From positions 1,364,001-1,428,000 of the forward strand of contig OZ238267.1 in NCBI GenBank assembly GCA_965178585.1: 64,000 bases of DNA, written 5' to 3'. Shown piece by piece: positions 52,050 to 61,221 of this stretch (positions are counted from its first letter, which is position 1; each line of letters opens with the position of its first letter). The stretch is from Marifrigoribacter sp965178585 (GTDB taxonomy: Bacteria; Bacteroidota; Bacteroidia; Flavobacteriales; Flavobacteriaceae). The notes beneath the pieces were generated by a model that was not told the DNA's origin, ran no database searches, and was given only the letters and a program-made list of their open reading frames with translations. A program made the position numbers and the translations under genes.

Positions 52050-53090
52050 ATGAAAAAAATAGTACCCAAAATTCTTATCACAGGAGGTGCCGGATTTTTA
52101 GGAACCAGAATTGTGCAAGAACTTCTATGCGATGAAACAATTCTTGAAACAGAAAACATCGTCGTTTTGGATTGTCAAGATTTTATTGGTATTCAAGATC
52201 CACGAATAGAATTCATTAAAGGAGATATTCGGAATTATTCATTGCTAGAAAAGTCATGTCAAGACATAGATATCATTATCCATTGTGCAGCTATTATAGA
52301 TTGGGGAACTAGAACCCGTGAAGAAGTGTTGTCAGTCAATCTTGGTGGCACCAAAAATGTAATTAAAGCCTGTAAACAATTTGGAATCCAATCACTGGTC
52401 TTTACAAGTTCTTTAGATGCTGTTTTTTCAGGAAAATCATTGATAGATATTAATGAGCAACAAGCGTATCCAGACACTTACCACACTGTTTATTGCGAAT
52501 CTAAGGTCTTGGGTGAATTGGAGGTGTTGAATGCCAGTTCTTCCAATCTTAACACCTGTATCTTAAGACCTTCTGACATCTATGGAGAAGCCGATCCCTA
52601 TCATATGGATGCACTGATTGAAATGGCTAATCAAGGTTTTTATGTAAGATTGGGTGACGGATCTTCTAAATGCCAACATGTTTATGTGGGCAACATGGCT
52701 CATGCGCACGTTTTGGCTGCTAAAGCATTGTGGGAAAAGAACAAAAAAGTCTATCAACAGATCTATTTGATTACTGATGGTCAAGGTGAAAATTTCTTTA
52801 AGTTTTTTGATCAAATTGTCATAGGAGCTGGCTATAAGGTTTTTCCAAAAAACCTTTGGATTCCTTATTGGCTGGCCTATTGTATGGGAGCCATATCAGA
52901 ATTTTTTGCGCTGATTTGGAGACCTATCAAACATTACAATCCGAAATTTAGTCGGTTTGCAGTGGTTTATACCTGTCAGAATTTTACATTTTCTTCCAAA
53001 AAAGCGATAACCGAATTACATTTTAAACCAAAATACAATCGAAAACAAGCAATGAAAAACACAATTCAATATTATTCTAAGCAAAAATGA
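52050..53090 (+). CDS. 3-beta-hydroxysteroid dehydrogenase/isomerase-like extended SDR
   Basis: 346 residues. ITGGAGFLGTRIVQEL is the NAD loop; IIHCAAIIDWGTRTREEVLSVNLGGTKNVIKAC and the catalytic YCESKVLGE (YxxxK) with FTSSLDAVF form the active site in the order of the 3-beta-HSD family. RPSDIYGEADPYHMDAL and HVYVGNMAHAHVLAAKAL are further 3-beta-HSD hallmarks. A hydrophobic segment near residue 270-290 (LWIPYWLAYCMGAISEFFALIW) resembles the membrane anchor of the eukaryotic enzymes. It should oxidise a ring alcohol on a sterol-like or other hydrophobic substrate. Divergent from the EthD-like gene. Confidence 0.85.
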   Translation: MKKIVPKILITGGAGFLGTRIVQELLCDETILETENIVVLDCQDFIGIQDPRIEFIKGDIRNYSLLEKSCQDIDIIIHCAAIIDWGTRTREEVLSVNLGGTKNVIKACKQFGIQSLVFTSSLDAVFSGKSLIDINEQQAYPDTYHTVYCESKVLGELEVLNASSSNLNTCILRPSDIYGEADPYHMDALIEMANQGFYVRLGDGSSKCQHVYVGNMAHAHVLAAKALWEKNKKVYQQIYLITDGQGENFFKFFDQIVIGAGYKVFPKNLWIPYWLAYCMGAISEFFALIWRPIKHYNPKFSRFAVVYTCQNFTFSSKKAITELHFKPKYNRKQAMKNTIQYYSKQK

Positions 53091-53293
53091 TATCACTTAA
53101 CCCACATTTTACTTACTATACAATTATTTGAATAATCTTGGCGCCTTATTTTTTTTACACTTTTTTCGTCTTAAAACATTTTTAACTGTATAGAGAAAAG
53201 GGTATATTTAGACTGTGAAATCGAGAGTGAATATCTTATTATTTACTTGATGATTTTTAAATAATTCATATTAAATAAGTTATTTAAAACCCA

Positions 53294-54211
53294 ATGAAAT
53301 TTATAGATTATTATAAAATTTTAGGAATTGATAAGAAGGCAACAGAAAAGGATATTAAAAAGGCCTATCGAAAATTAGCTCGAAAATACCATCCAGATTT
53401 AAATCCAGATGACAAGGTAGCTGAAAAAAAATTCAAAGAAATTAATGAAGCTAACGAGGTATTAAGTAATCCAGAAAACCGTAAAAAATACGATAAATAC
53501 GGAAAAGACTGGAAACATGCCGATCAGTTTGAACAACAAGCAAAACAGCAGCAACAATATCAAGGAGGCTCTCCATTTGGAAGTACTGGTGGAGGAAATT
53601 ACTCGCAAGAAGATTTTTCAGATTTCTTTGGTTCTATGTTTGGCGGTGGAGGAGGAGGTTCTCAGTTTGGTGGGGCAAGACCTGGAGGCAGAGGCCGAAC
53701 TTTTAAAGGGCAGGATTTTAACGCCGAATTAAATCTTGGTTTAAAAGATGTGCATGAAACCCACAAACGAACTTTAACTATTAATGGAAAAAACATTCGA
53801 TTAACGATTCCTGCCGGAGTTGTAAACGGACAATCTATAAAAATAAAAGGTCAAGGTGGCGAAGGAGTAAATGGTGGTCCAAAAGGGGATTTATATATTA
53901 AATTTAATATTGCTAATCACAGCAATTTCAAAAGAGATAAAGATAATTTATACAGTGATGTTACTATCGACTTATATACTGCTGTTTTAGGTGGTGAAGT
54001 TGTTGTGAATACTTTTGATGGTAAAGTGAAATTAAAGGTGAAGCCTGGCACTCAAAATGGCACAAAAGCTAAGCTAAAAGGTAAAGGGTTCCCTGTTTAT
54101 AAAAAAGAAGGTTCGTTTGGAGATTTGTTTATTGCATATCAAATAAAAACGCCAACAAACCTTTCAGAAAAGCAAAAAGAGTTATTTGAAGAATTAGCAA
54201 AACTAAAATAG
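53294..54211 (+). CDS. cbpA: J-domain co-chaperone CbpA (class II, no zinc finger)
   Basis: 305 residues: J domain (1-70, with the HPD motif in KYHPDLNPDD), Gly/Phe-rich linker (about 85-135) and two C-terminal substrate-binding subdomains (EVVVNTFDGKVKLKVKPGTQNG). The zinc-finger cysteines of DnaJ are absent, so it is CbpA rather than DnaJ. It stimulates a DnaK-type Hsp70, one of which is encoded at 5799. The partner CbpM follows 2 bases later, so the pair is an operon. The 203-base gap before it is AT-rich and has no TAnnTTTG box that I can point to. Confidence 0.94.
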   Translation: MKFIDYYKILGIDKKATEKDIKKAYRKLARKYHPDLNPDDKVAEKKFKEINEANEVLSNPENRKKYDKYGKDWKHADQFEQQAKQQQQYQGGSPFGSTGGGNYSQEDFSDFFGSMFGGGGGGSQFGGARPGGRGRTFKGQDFNAELNLGLKDVHETHKRTLTINGKNIRLTIPAGVVNGQSIKIKGQGGEGVNGGPKGDLYIKFNIANHSNFKRDKDNLYSDVTIDLYTAVLGGEVVVNTFDGKVKLKVKPGTQNGTKAKLKGKGFPVYKKEGSFGDLFIAYQIKTPTNLSEKQKELFEELAKLK

Positions 54212-54213
54212 TC

Positions 54214-54513
54214 ATGGAAGAAAAGAATTTTATTTCGGTAATTAAGCTTTGTGACCACTATAAGGTTGAGGTTTCTTTTATTAATCAACTAAATGAAGTT
54301 GGTTTGGTTGAAATAGTTACCATTAAACAAAAACCTTTTTTACGAGAAGAGGCTATTAGTGATGTAGAAAAAATGGTTCGAATTAATCAAGATTTAAATA
54401 TCAATATTGAAGGGATAGATGCTGTTTTTAATTTATTAAAAAAAATGAATAACCTTGAACATAAAATGAACTTGCTTAGAAACAGGTTGCGATTATATGA
54501 AGAGAATAATTAA
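54214..54513 (+). CDS. cbpM: chaperone modulator CbpM
   Basis: 99 residues, a MerR-type helical fold (ISVIKLCDHYKVEVSFINQLNEVGLVEI) with a C-terminal helix (LLKKMNNLEHKMNLLRNRLRLYEE). CbpM binds the J domain of CbpA and blocks its use of DnaK. The gene is 2 bases after cbpA, the standard arrangement. The 88 bases after it are AT-rich, with no clear terminator. Confidence 0.88.
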   Translation: MEEKNFISVIKLCDHYKVEVSFINQLNEVGLVEIVTIKQKPFLREEAISDVEKMVRINQDLNINIEGIDAVFNLLKKMNNLEHKMNLLRNRLRLYEENN

Positions 54514-54601
54514 AGTTTTAAATATACTCCCTAATTATTTATGCTAACTCATCACTGTCAATAATTAATTACAGTTACTTGTTCGTCAATTGCCGTTAAT
54601 A

Positions 54602-57160
54602 TTAGAATAAAACTTGAAAAGAGAAATTGGGTGTGATTCCTAATGAAATTTTATCTATTCTGTTAACTTGAGAATTTCCATTTTCATCTGGAATTAAAAC
54701 ATACCTTGTATTAAGTATGTTTTTTGTGTTTAATAAGTTTAATATTGCAAAATTAAATTTCAATTTTACATTTTCAGAAATATCCCAAAGATATTCGGTT
54801 GAAAAGTTTGCTCTAAAATAATTTGGTAAACGTTCTGCGTTTGGTAGGTCATAATTGATAAATTCTTCAAAATCAATAATAATTATTTCATTTCCTTTTA
54901 CTGGAACAGTGTAGGGTTTACCATTGTGCCCTTGAATACCCAATGAGACTTTAAAATTATTATAATTATATGTACTAGCTATTGTAAATGAATTCCTTAT
55001 ATCTACATTATTTAGAAACTCGGAAGGGGTCAATTCTTCAAAGGTATAATCGTTTTTCGAATAATTATAACTTAACCAATAACTAAAAGACTTTAGCTTT
55101 TTGTTTAGGGTGAATTCAGCACCTTTAACATTATATTTTCCAGTAGTTTTTACATATTGAAATTGATTTTGAAAACCTTGATTTGAAGAAGTTATCCCTT
55201 CAACATTCTTGTAATAACCTTCTAAATTAATAAACCAATTGTTTTTATTATATAAAAAACCAATAGATGCTTGTTTGCTTTTTATGATGGGAATATTTTC
55301 ATTATTTGCTAATATCCAACGTCTTTTCTCTATACCTAAAAAATCACTCTGAAAATCTATCCGTTGTGTTGTTGTTTGGCTTTTAAACTCTCCAAGAATT
55401 TCAATTGCAAAACCTTTACCTAATTTTTGATGCAAACTTAATCTTGGTTCAATTAAAAATGAGTTGACTTTAGAATAATAATTGGATCTAATTCCTAAAT
55501 TTAATATTGTATTATTTCCTTTGGGTTTGTATTCTAAATCACCAAAAGCTATATAGGATTGAATTACATTTTTTTCATAAAAACGAAATCTTGGCAAATT
55601 TACATCTTGTGTGTTTGCTATTCCTGTTTCTGAATAATGAAAACCAGTTTGAATTTTTATTTTTTCTGAAATAATTAAATTTGCATCTAATTTTATTCCT
55701 GTTTCTAATACTTCATTTTCCTGTAATATTTCTTGAGTTGTTAATATGTCTTTATTTGTTGATTTTAAATCATAAGAAGATCCATAAGCGAAAACTATAG
55801 TTTCTGTTTTTTTACTCCAATTTCTGGTCCATGAAATTCCACCAACAATACTTTCTTGTTTTAAATTGCTTGTTTTAGAAAGTGAAGATTCTTCAACTAC
55901 TTCTGTGAAATCTAAAGAGTTTTTTATAGTTAAAAAATTGATTCTTAGTTTGTCTTTATCTGAAAAGTCCCATAATAGTTTAGCACTAAAATCGTAAAAA
56001 TTAAAATCCTCATCAGTTAAGATCGGAGTCGAATTATTTGCTATTTGCACATTTGTAATTTCAGTATCTTGAAAAATTCTGTCTGCATAAGATTTATAAA
56101 CTGAAGATTCAAAAAATTGATTAATTGATTTTCTGCCAGACAATTGAACTCCAATTTTTGATGTAATTGGGATATTAAAAAATGCATTAAGGTTTATTAA
56201 GTTAAAACCGGCCACCCCTGTAAAACTATCAGATAAGGAGTTTTTAGATTTCATGTCTATAACTCCAGAAACACCTTCTCCATATCTGGATGAAGTGCCA
56301 TTTTTATATACTGTAACATGTTTTGTTAAATCTGGATTAAAAGCAGAGATTAATCCAAAAAAATGACCATTTTGATACATCTTTATATCATCCCAAAGCA
56401 CTAAGTTTTCATTTTGAGAACCTCCTCTAATATTTATATTTGAAGCAGTTTCATCTACGCTTTCAACACCTGGAATAACTTGAATTATCTTAAGAACATC
56501 GTTATCTATTTGACCAGGTAATAATCCAAATTGATCAGTTGTAATAGTAGTTGATCCATTAAATTGTTTTTCAATCCCTTTTGTAAAATAATTTGAAATA
56601 TAAACTTGATCAAGTTCTGATATGGTTAATTGCATATATAATTCAATACATTTACCTTTTTCTAATTTAGAAACGGGAACAATTAAGTCTTTATATCCTA
56701 AATAGCTTATTCTAATCATTTCAAGTTCAATATTGGCAGGTAAATAAAAATTGCCTCTTTGATTTGAGCTTGCTGAATATCTGTCATTAAAAGAAGTAAT
56801 ATTTGCACCTTCAAGAATTTCACCAGTAAATTCATTCATTATAATACCACAGTACTTGTCATTTTCATTTTTTAGTACAATTGTTATAAATCGACTATCT
56901 AATTGAGAAAATAATAATGGTGTTTGATTATTTAAATAATTAATGTTTTCTGTAAGGGTTAGATTATTTGATGGAGGGATTATAAAAATTTCATTTATAA
57001 TCTCTGTTGCATAACTAAATCGAACTTCAAAACTTTCTTCGATGTTTGTTAAAATTGATAAAAGTGATTTATTTTCAGAAACGATCTGTCCATTAAAAAT
57101 ATAGATATTAAAAGTAAAAAAAAGAATAAAAAATAAGGTTGTATTATTTTTCTTTAGCAT
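54602..57160 (-). CDS. TonB-dependent receptor with N-terminal STN signalling domain
   Basis: 852 residues. A signal peptide is followed by an STN domain (about 25-95; SLLSILTNIEESFEVRFSYA), a carboxypeptidase-regulatory-like repeat (about 105-180; CGIIMNEFTGEILEGANITS), a plug (about 200-310; DNDVLKIIQVIPGVESVDETASNINIRGG) and a barrel with an aromatic C-terminus (NFSFQVLF). The STN domain contacts the FecR protein encoded upstream, so ligand binding outside can induce transcription. The FecR gene overlaps it by 17 bases. No SusD partner lies nearby, so a polysaccharide locus is unlikely; the ligand may be iron, a peptide or a protein. Confidence 0.94.
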   Translation of the reverse strand: MLKKNNTTLFFILFFTFNIYIFNGQIVSENKSLLSILTNIEESFEVRFSYATEIINEIFIIPPSNNLTLTENINYLNNQTPLLFSQLDSRFITIVLKNENDKYCGIIMNEFTGEILEGANITSFNDRYSASSNQRGNFYLPANIELEMIRISYLGYKDLIVPVSKLEKGKCIELYMQLTISELDQVYISNYFTKGIEKQFNGSTTITTDQFGLLPGQIDNDVLKIIQVIPGVESVDETASNINIRGGSQNENLVLWDDIKMYQNGHFFGLISAFNPDLTKHVTVYKNGTSSRYGEGVSGVIDMKSKNSLSDSFTGVAGFNLINLNAFFNIPITSKIGVQLSGRKSINQFFESSVYKSYADRIFQDTEITNVQIANNSTPILTDEDFNFYDFSAKLLWDFSDKDKLRINFLTIKNSLDFTEVVEESSLSKTSNLKQESIVGGISWTRNWSKKTETIVFAYGSSYDLKSTNKDILTTQEILQENEVLETGIKLDANLIISEKIKIQTGFHYSETGIANTQDVNLPRFRFYEKNVIQSYIAFGDLEYKPKGNNTILNLGIRSNYYSKVNSFLIEPRLSLHQKLGKGFAIEILGEFKSQTTTQRIDFQSDFLGIEKRRWILANNENIPIIKSKQASIGFLYNKNNWFINLEGYYKNVEGITSSNQGFQNQFQYVKTTGKYNVKGAEFTLNKKLKSFSYWLSYNYSKNDYTFEELTPSEFLNNVDIRNSFTIASTYNYNNFKVSLGIQGHNGKPYTVPVKGNEIIIIDFEEFINYDLPNAERLPNYFRANFSTEYLWDISENVKLKFNFAILNLLNTKNILNTRYVLIPDENGNSQVNRIDKISLGITPNFSFQVLF

Positions 57161-58055
57161 ATAAAATTATATTTTCCTTGTCAACAATTTTATAGGAAAT
57201 ATTTAACGGATCACATATCAATCTTAATGCTAATTCTATGTTTTTATGTGAAAAGCTTCCAGTAAAATGTTGATTTAAATCAATGTTTGTAGAGCTAATT
57301 TTAACAGGATATTGTCTTTCAAATTCATTAATTACAGAATTTAATGTAGCATTATTAAAACTACTTTCATTATTAATCCAAGTTGGATTTTGAGAGTTTA
57401 TATTGTTATGTTTTACTAGAACCCCGTCTTCAATTTTTATCTTTTGACCAGCAGGTATTTTTATAATTGTGTCATTAAATGCTACACTAACTAAACCTTC
57501 ATAGCAGTTTATATAAAAATAGCGATCCCTTATTTTTACATTAAATTGGGTACCAAGAACACTTACAATACCTTCTTTCGTAAGAACATTAAATTTTTGG
57601 CCTTTATTTACTTTAAAATAAGCTTCACCCTCAAGTGTTAACTCTCTATTTTTTGACCAATCACTTTTATTGTAATCTATATTTGAATTAGCATTAAGTA
57701 TAACCTCTGATTTATCTGGTAATAAAAAAGTTTGTTTCTCTGCAATTTGAGTAGTTATATTAGTGTTTGATGAATTAAAAAAATGATATCCAAAAAACAA
57801 TAAAGTAAATACTGCAGCTATTTTTAATAAAGAATTTATGGGATTTAGACGTAAAGTTTTAGGTTTTGACTTATTCTTTTTACTATTAATTTCCTCTAAA
57901 TTAGCTTCTTTATTAAATTCTGGAATTTTAAATTGAGAAGATACTTCGGCAATTTTTAAATACGAAGAATACTCCTTAGATGACTTTAAAACCTCTAACT
58001 CTTCTCTTGTACAATTATTATTTAGCCACTTGGCTAATAAGTCGTTTTTGTCCAT
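57144..58055 (-). CDS. FecR-family anti-sigma factor
   Basis: 303 residues. The N-terminal cytoplasmic part (ENLLAKWLNNNCTREELEVL-like start) leads to a single membrane segment (LLKIAAVFTLLFFGYHFF, about 85-102), then the FecR domain (about 115-210; FLLPDKSEVILNANSNIDYNKSDW, GEAYFKVNKGQKFNVLTKEG) and a C-terminal DUF4974 (about 235-300; LNSVINEFERQYPVKISSTNID). It should hold the sigma factor encoded upstream and receive the signal from the TonB receptor downstream, whose gene it overlaps. Confidence 0.94.
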   Translation of the reverse strand: MDKNDLLAKWLNNNCTREELEVLKSSKEYSSYLKIAEVSSQFKIPEFNKEANLEEINSKKNKSKPKTLRLNPINSLLKIAAVFTLLFFGYHFFNSSNTNITTQIAEKQTFLLPDKSEVILNANSNIDYNKSDWSKNRELTLEGEAYFKVNKGQKFNVLTKEGIVSVLGTQFNVKIRDRYFYINCYEGLVSVAFNDTIIKIPAGQKIKIEDGVLVKHNNINSQNPTWINNESSFNNATLNSVINEFERQYPVKISSTNIDLNQHFTGSFSHKNIELALRLICDPLNISYKIVDKENIILYAKEK

Positions 58056-58106
58056 TATTGACGTTTATTCAATTATAAAACAGATTTATATAGTTTTACC
58101 CTACCT

Positions 58107-58616
58107 TTAAATATTATCTATGTCTTTTCTTAAAGTTGCTAAAGCTAAACTCATTCTTTTTTCAACAGCTTTTATAGATATATTTAATATTTCAGCAATC
58201 TCCCTGTATTTTTTTCCTTCAATTCGGTTTAATAAAAACGCCGTTCTTTGACCTTCAGTTAGGTTGTTAATAGCATTTTGTAATTTTTTTTTAAACTCAT
58301 TTTCCTCCATAATATATTGAGGAGACTGTTCATTTGTATGTTGTTGATATTGAAGTTGGTGTTTTAAAATTACCTTTTTATGTGCTATAACATTTAAAAA
58401 AGTGTTATTAACAACAGTATATAAAAAGGATTTCGCTTTCTCTTTAGGAACTTTAGCACAGTTTTTCCAAAGCTTTATGAAAGCTTCTTGTACAAGATCA
58501 TCTGCTTCATCTTGATCACCACATTTAAAATAAATAAAATTCCAAATAGATTTCGAATGCTCATCATAAATTTCAGAATAGATGTCTTCTTTACAGACAG
58601 AATTATTTGAATTCAT
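58107..58616 (-). CDS. ECF-type RNA polymerase sigma factor (FecI-like)
   Basis: 169 residues. Region 2 (YDEHSKSIWNFIYFKCGDQDEADDLVQEAFIKLW) and region 4 (LTEGQRTAFLLNRIEGKKYREIAEILNISIKAVEKRMSLALATLRK) are both complete, with a short linker and no extra C-terminal domain. It should direct transcription of the receptor and probably of the divergent lipoproteins. It lies 51 bases upstream of the FecR gene; together with the receptor the three form the usual surface-signalling unit. Confidence 0.95.
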   Translation of the reverse strand: MNSNNSVCKEDIYSEIYDEHSKSIWNFIYFKCGDQDEADDLVQEAFIKLWKNCAKVPKEKAKSFLYTVVNNTFLNVIAHKKVILKHQLQYQQHTNEQSPQYIMEENEFKKKLQNAINNLTEGQRTAFLLNRIEGKKYREIAEILNISIKAVEKRMSLALATLRKDIDNI

Positions 58617-58719
58617 TTATTTATAAAAATTTAAAGTAAAGGTATGAAATAATATTTTTTTTAATTTAGGTAGGGTTTTTTTGATTTAAAATGTTTAATA
58701 AGTAAATAATAAAAAAATC

Positions 58720-60462
58720 ATGAAAAAACTAACGAAATTATTTAGCCTACTTATTTTATTTGCTTTAATAAATATTTCTTGTCAAAAAGAAAAAATTGAA
58801 ATAATTGATAATACCCCAGATGATAATGCCCTTACAGTAGATTCTAGTTTGTCATTACTTTTAATTAGATCTACTGAAAACGATGGTGAAGATGATGATT
58901 TTATTGATAATGGAGACTGCTTCTCTATAGCTTTTCCTTTTACGATTACTATAAATCAAACTGAACTTATTATCGAAAATGAAGATGATTATGAAAACAT
59001 TTTGATATTTTTAGAACAAACTGGGGGAAATATTAATGATATAGAAATAGTTTTTCCTATAACCATAATTCTATCAGATTATACAGAAGTTATTATTAAT
59101 AATCAAAATGAATTAAATTTTTATATAGCTGCTTGTCAAGATGAAATTGATGATGATATTGATTGTGTTGATTTTGTATATCCAATAACATTATTTGTTT
59201 ATGATTCTTCTACAGAGATCACTTCTACAGTTGAAATAAATAATGATTTGGAGTTATTTACTTTTCTTTCTACGATGAGTAATACTCAAATAATTAGTAT
59301 TCAATACCCAATTTCAGTTATTCTTGATGATGGAAGTACCATTCAAGTTAATAGTGATGAAGAATTAGAAGCTATTATCATTAATTGTGATAATAATAAT
59401 TCTGAGCCAACTGAACTAAATACTATTTTAACAAATGATTCTTGGTATGTATCCTATTTTTTTGATGATACCGATGAGACATCTGATTTTTGTGAATTTG
59501 AGTTTACTTTTAATGAAAATGGAACTGTTATCGCAACCAATGGGAGCGATACTGTTGATGGAGTTTGGGCAACAGGTATAGATAGTGGTATTTCTTATGT
59601 TGAATTAGATTTTGGTACAGATATTCCTTTTGATGAATTAAATGATGATTGGGATGTACTCAATGCAAGTATGTTAGAAATTGAGTTAAAAGATATCAGT
59701 GGAGGTAATGGAGGAATAGATTTATTAACTTTAGATAGAATACCAACAGAATGTAATTCTGGAAATAATTCAGATTTAGAAGAATATCTAACAACGGATT
59801 CTTGGTATGTATCTTATTATTTTGATGAAACTGACGAGACATCTGATTTTTGTGAATTTGAATTTACTTTTAATGAAAACGGAACTGTTATCGCAACTGA
59901 TGGAACCGATACAATTGACGGAGCTTGGGCGATAGGAATTGATAGTGGTATTACATATGTTGAATTAGATTTTGGAACTGATATTCCTTTTGATGAATTA
60001 AATGATAATTGGGATGTACTTAATGCAAGTATGGTAAAAATTGAGTTAGAAGATGTAAGTGGAGGTAATGGAGGAACTGATTTACTTACTTTTGAAAGAG
60101 AACCAACAATTTGTGAAGACGATAATACTTATTTAGAGCAAGTACTAACTGAAGGCCAGTGGATTGTTGCTTTATATTTAGACGATGGTATTGATGAAAC
60201 TTCAGATTATAATAATTATATATTAACATTTAATAGTGATGGAACTGTAATTGCTGATAATGGAACGGTAATAAACGGTAGTTGGGATGTTACTGGAAAT
60301 ACTAATAATCTAGATCTTATACTTGATTTTGGAACATCAATTCCTTTTGATGAGTTTAATGACGATTGGGATGTCTTTGATGTTCAAGAAAATCGTGTAG
60401 AAGTTTATGATGTAAGTGGAGGTAATGGCGGAACTGATACTTTAGTATTTGAAAAAATTTAG
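58720..60462 (+). CDS. acidic multidomain lipoprotein with two types of repeats
   Basis: 580 residues; the lipobox NISC puts the lipidated cysteine at residue 21. Two copies of a module of about 75 residues follow, each bounded by cysteines (67-139 and 149-223), with the pattern FPITxxL-D-xxEVxINN...EL. Three copies of a second module follow at about 238-357, 358-476 and 477-580 (SWYVSYxFDxTDETSDF, FTFNENGTVIA, DFGTDIPFDELNDxWDV, SGGNGGxDLLT). The second module resembles lipocalin-like or other beta-sandwich domains; this is inferred. The protein is very acidic. It is divergent from the sigma/FecR/TonB genes and probably belongs to their regulon. No function known. Confidence 0.8.
   Translation: MKKLTKLFSLLILFALINISCQKEKIEIIDNTPDDNALTVDSSLSLLLIRSTENDGEDDDFIDNGDCFSIAFPFTITINQTELIIENEDDYENILIFLEQTGGNINDIEIVFPITIILSDYTEVIINNQNELNFYIAACQDEIDDDIDCVDFVYPITLFVYDSSTEITSTVEINNDLELFTFLSTMSNTQIISIQYPISVILDDGSTIQVNSDEELEAIIINCDNNNSEPTELNTILTNDSWYVSYFFDDTDETSDFCEFEFTFNENGTVIATNGSDTVDGVWATGIDSGISYVELDFGTDIPFDELNDDWDVLNASMLEIELKDISGGNGGIDLLTLDRIPTECNSGNNSDLEEYLTTDSWYVSYYFDETDETSDFCEFEFTFNENGTVIATDGTDTIDGAWAIGIDSGITYVELDFGTDIPFDELNDNWDVLNASMVKIELEDVSGGNGGTDLLTFEREPTICEDDNTYLEQVLTEGQWIVALYLDDGIDETSDYNNYILTFNSDGTVIADNGTVINGSWDVTGNTNNLDLILDFGTSIPFDEFNDDWDVFDVQENRVEVYDVSGGNGGTDTLVFEKI
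59431..60462 (+). repeat. three in-frame tandem repeats inside the lipoprotein gene
   Basis: Units start at 59431, 59791 and 60148, with periods of 360 and 357 bases. Units one and two are highly similar at DNA level (for example, GATTCTTGGTATGTATC and TTTTGTGAATTTGA recur), which points to a recent duplication. Unit three is more diverged, and a fourth copy makes up the next gene (60610-61071). Confidence 0.85.
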
Positions 60463-60609
60463 AACAAGCCTATTAATATTTGAAAAAGAAAAATAATAAG
60501 TTGGTTTGAGTTTTGGCTAAGTTGAAAATTTTAGAAATGAAACCTTTAATTTTTGACTTTAGGCCAAAACAATATAGAAGAGTAAATAATAATTTTTAAT
60601 ATAAATAAA

Positions 60610-61071
60610 ATGAAAAAAATATTTTTAAATGTATTAACTGTAATAGTTTTAGCAACCTTTATTGTGAGTTGTTCATCTTCAGATGATGACAATAATTCAA
60701 GTAATAATAACTCAGTAGAAGTAATTACATCAATTGCTGAAGAAGGTAATTGGAGAATAACTTATTTCTATGATACAGACCATGAAGAAACAAGCAATTT
60801 TACAGGCTATAGTTTTACTTTTAATAATGATGGAAATTTAGTAGCTGAAAATGGAAATAATACAGTTACAGGTACATGGTCTGTAAGTGAAGGAAGTAGT
60901 TCTTCGAGTAGTGATGATGATCATTTTAATATCTTTTTTGCAGCTCCAGATGATTTTGAAGATTTATCTGATGACTGGGATATTATTTCTACTAGTACAA
61001 CAAAAATTGAATTAATTGATGTTAGTGGTGGTAATGGAGGAACAGATTATTTAACATTTGAGAAAAATTGA
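60610..61071 (+). CDS. small lipoprotein with one copy of the shared repeat domain
   Basis: 153 residues; the lipobox FIVSC puts the lipidated cysteine at residue 21, followed by a Ser/Asp-rich linker. The remaining 115 residues are one copy of the module found three times in the preceding gene: NWRITYFYDTDHEETSNFTGY, FTFNNDGNLVAEN, GTWSV, SDDWDIISTSTTKIELIDVSGGNGGTDYLTFEKN. A serine-rich insertion (SEGSSSSSSDDD) interrupts it. Likely exported with its larger neighbour and under the same control. Function unknown. Confidence 0.8.
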   Translation: MKKIFLNVLTVIVLATFIVSCSSSDDDNNSSNNNSVEVITSIAEEGNWRITYFYDTDHEETSNFTGYSFTFNNDGNLVAENGNNTVTGTWSVSEGSSSSSSDDDHFNIFFAAPDDFEDLSDDWDIISTSTTKIELIDVSGGNGGTDYLTFEKN

Positions 61072-61090
61072 TTCCCTTTTTTTGCCCTTT

Positions 61091-61129
61091 TATAAAGGCC
61101 ATTTATTTTTGTTATAAATGGTCTTTATA
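61091..61129 (+). terminator. hairpin after the lipoprotein pair, probable terminator
   Basis: TATAAAGGCCATTTAT (61091-61106) pairs with ATAAATGGTCTTTATA (61114-61129), with one G-U pair, to form a 16-base stem and a 7-base loop. It lies 20 bases after the stop. The T-run that follows is weak (AATTTATTTCTC), but the stem is long, and it may work in both directions. Confidence 0.65.
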
Positions 61130-61221
61130 ATTTATTTCTCTAAATGTAAGCGACAAAGAACTTCTATGGCACTACTACTCCATAGAAAATGACGATTAAA
61201 CTTCCAATAGAACTTATTGTT

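Noticed and set aside
59431..60462. CRISPR-like array
   Set aside because: The repeats are 360 bases long, in frame and protein-coding.
54602..61071. Polysaccharide utilisation locus
   Set aside because: There is a TonB receptor and regulator, but no SusD, glycoside hydrolase or sulfatase.
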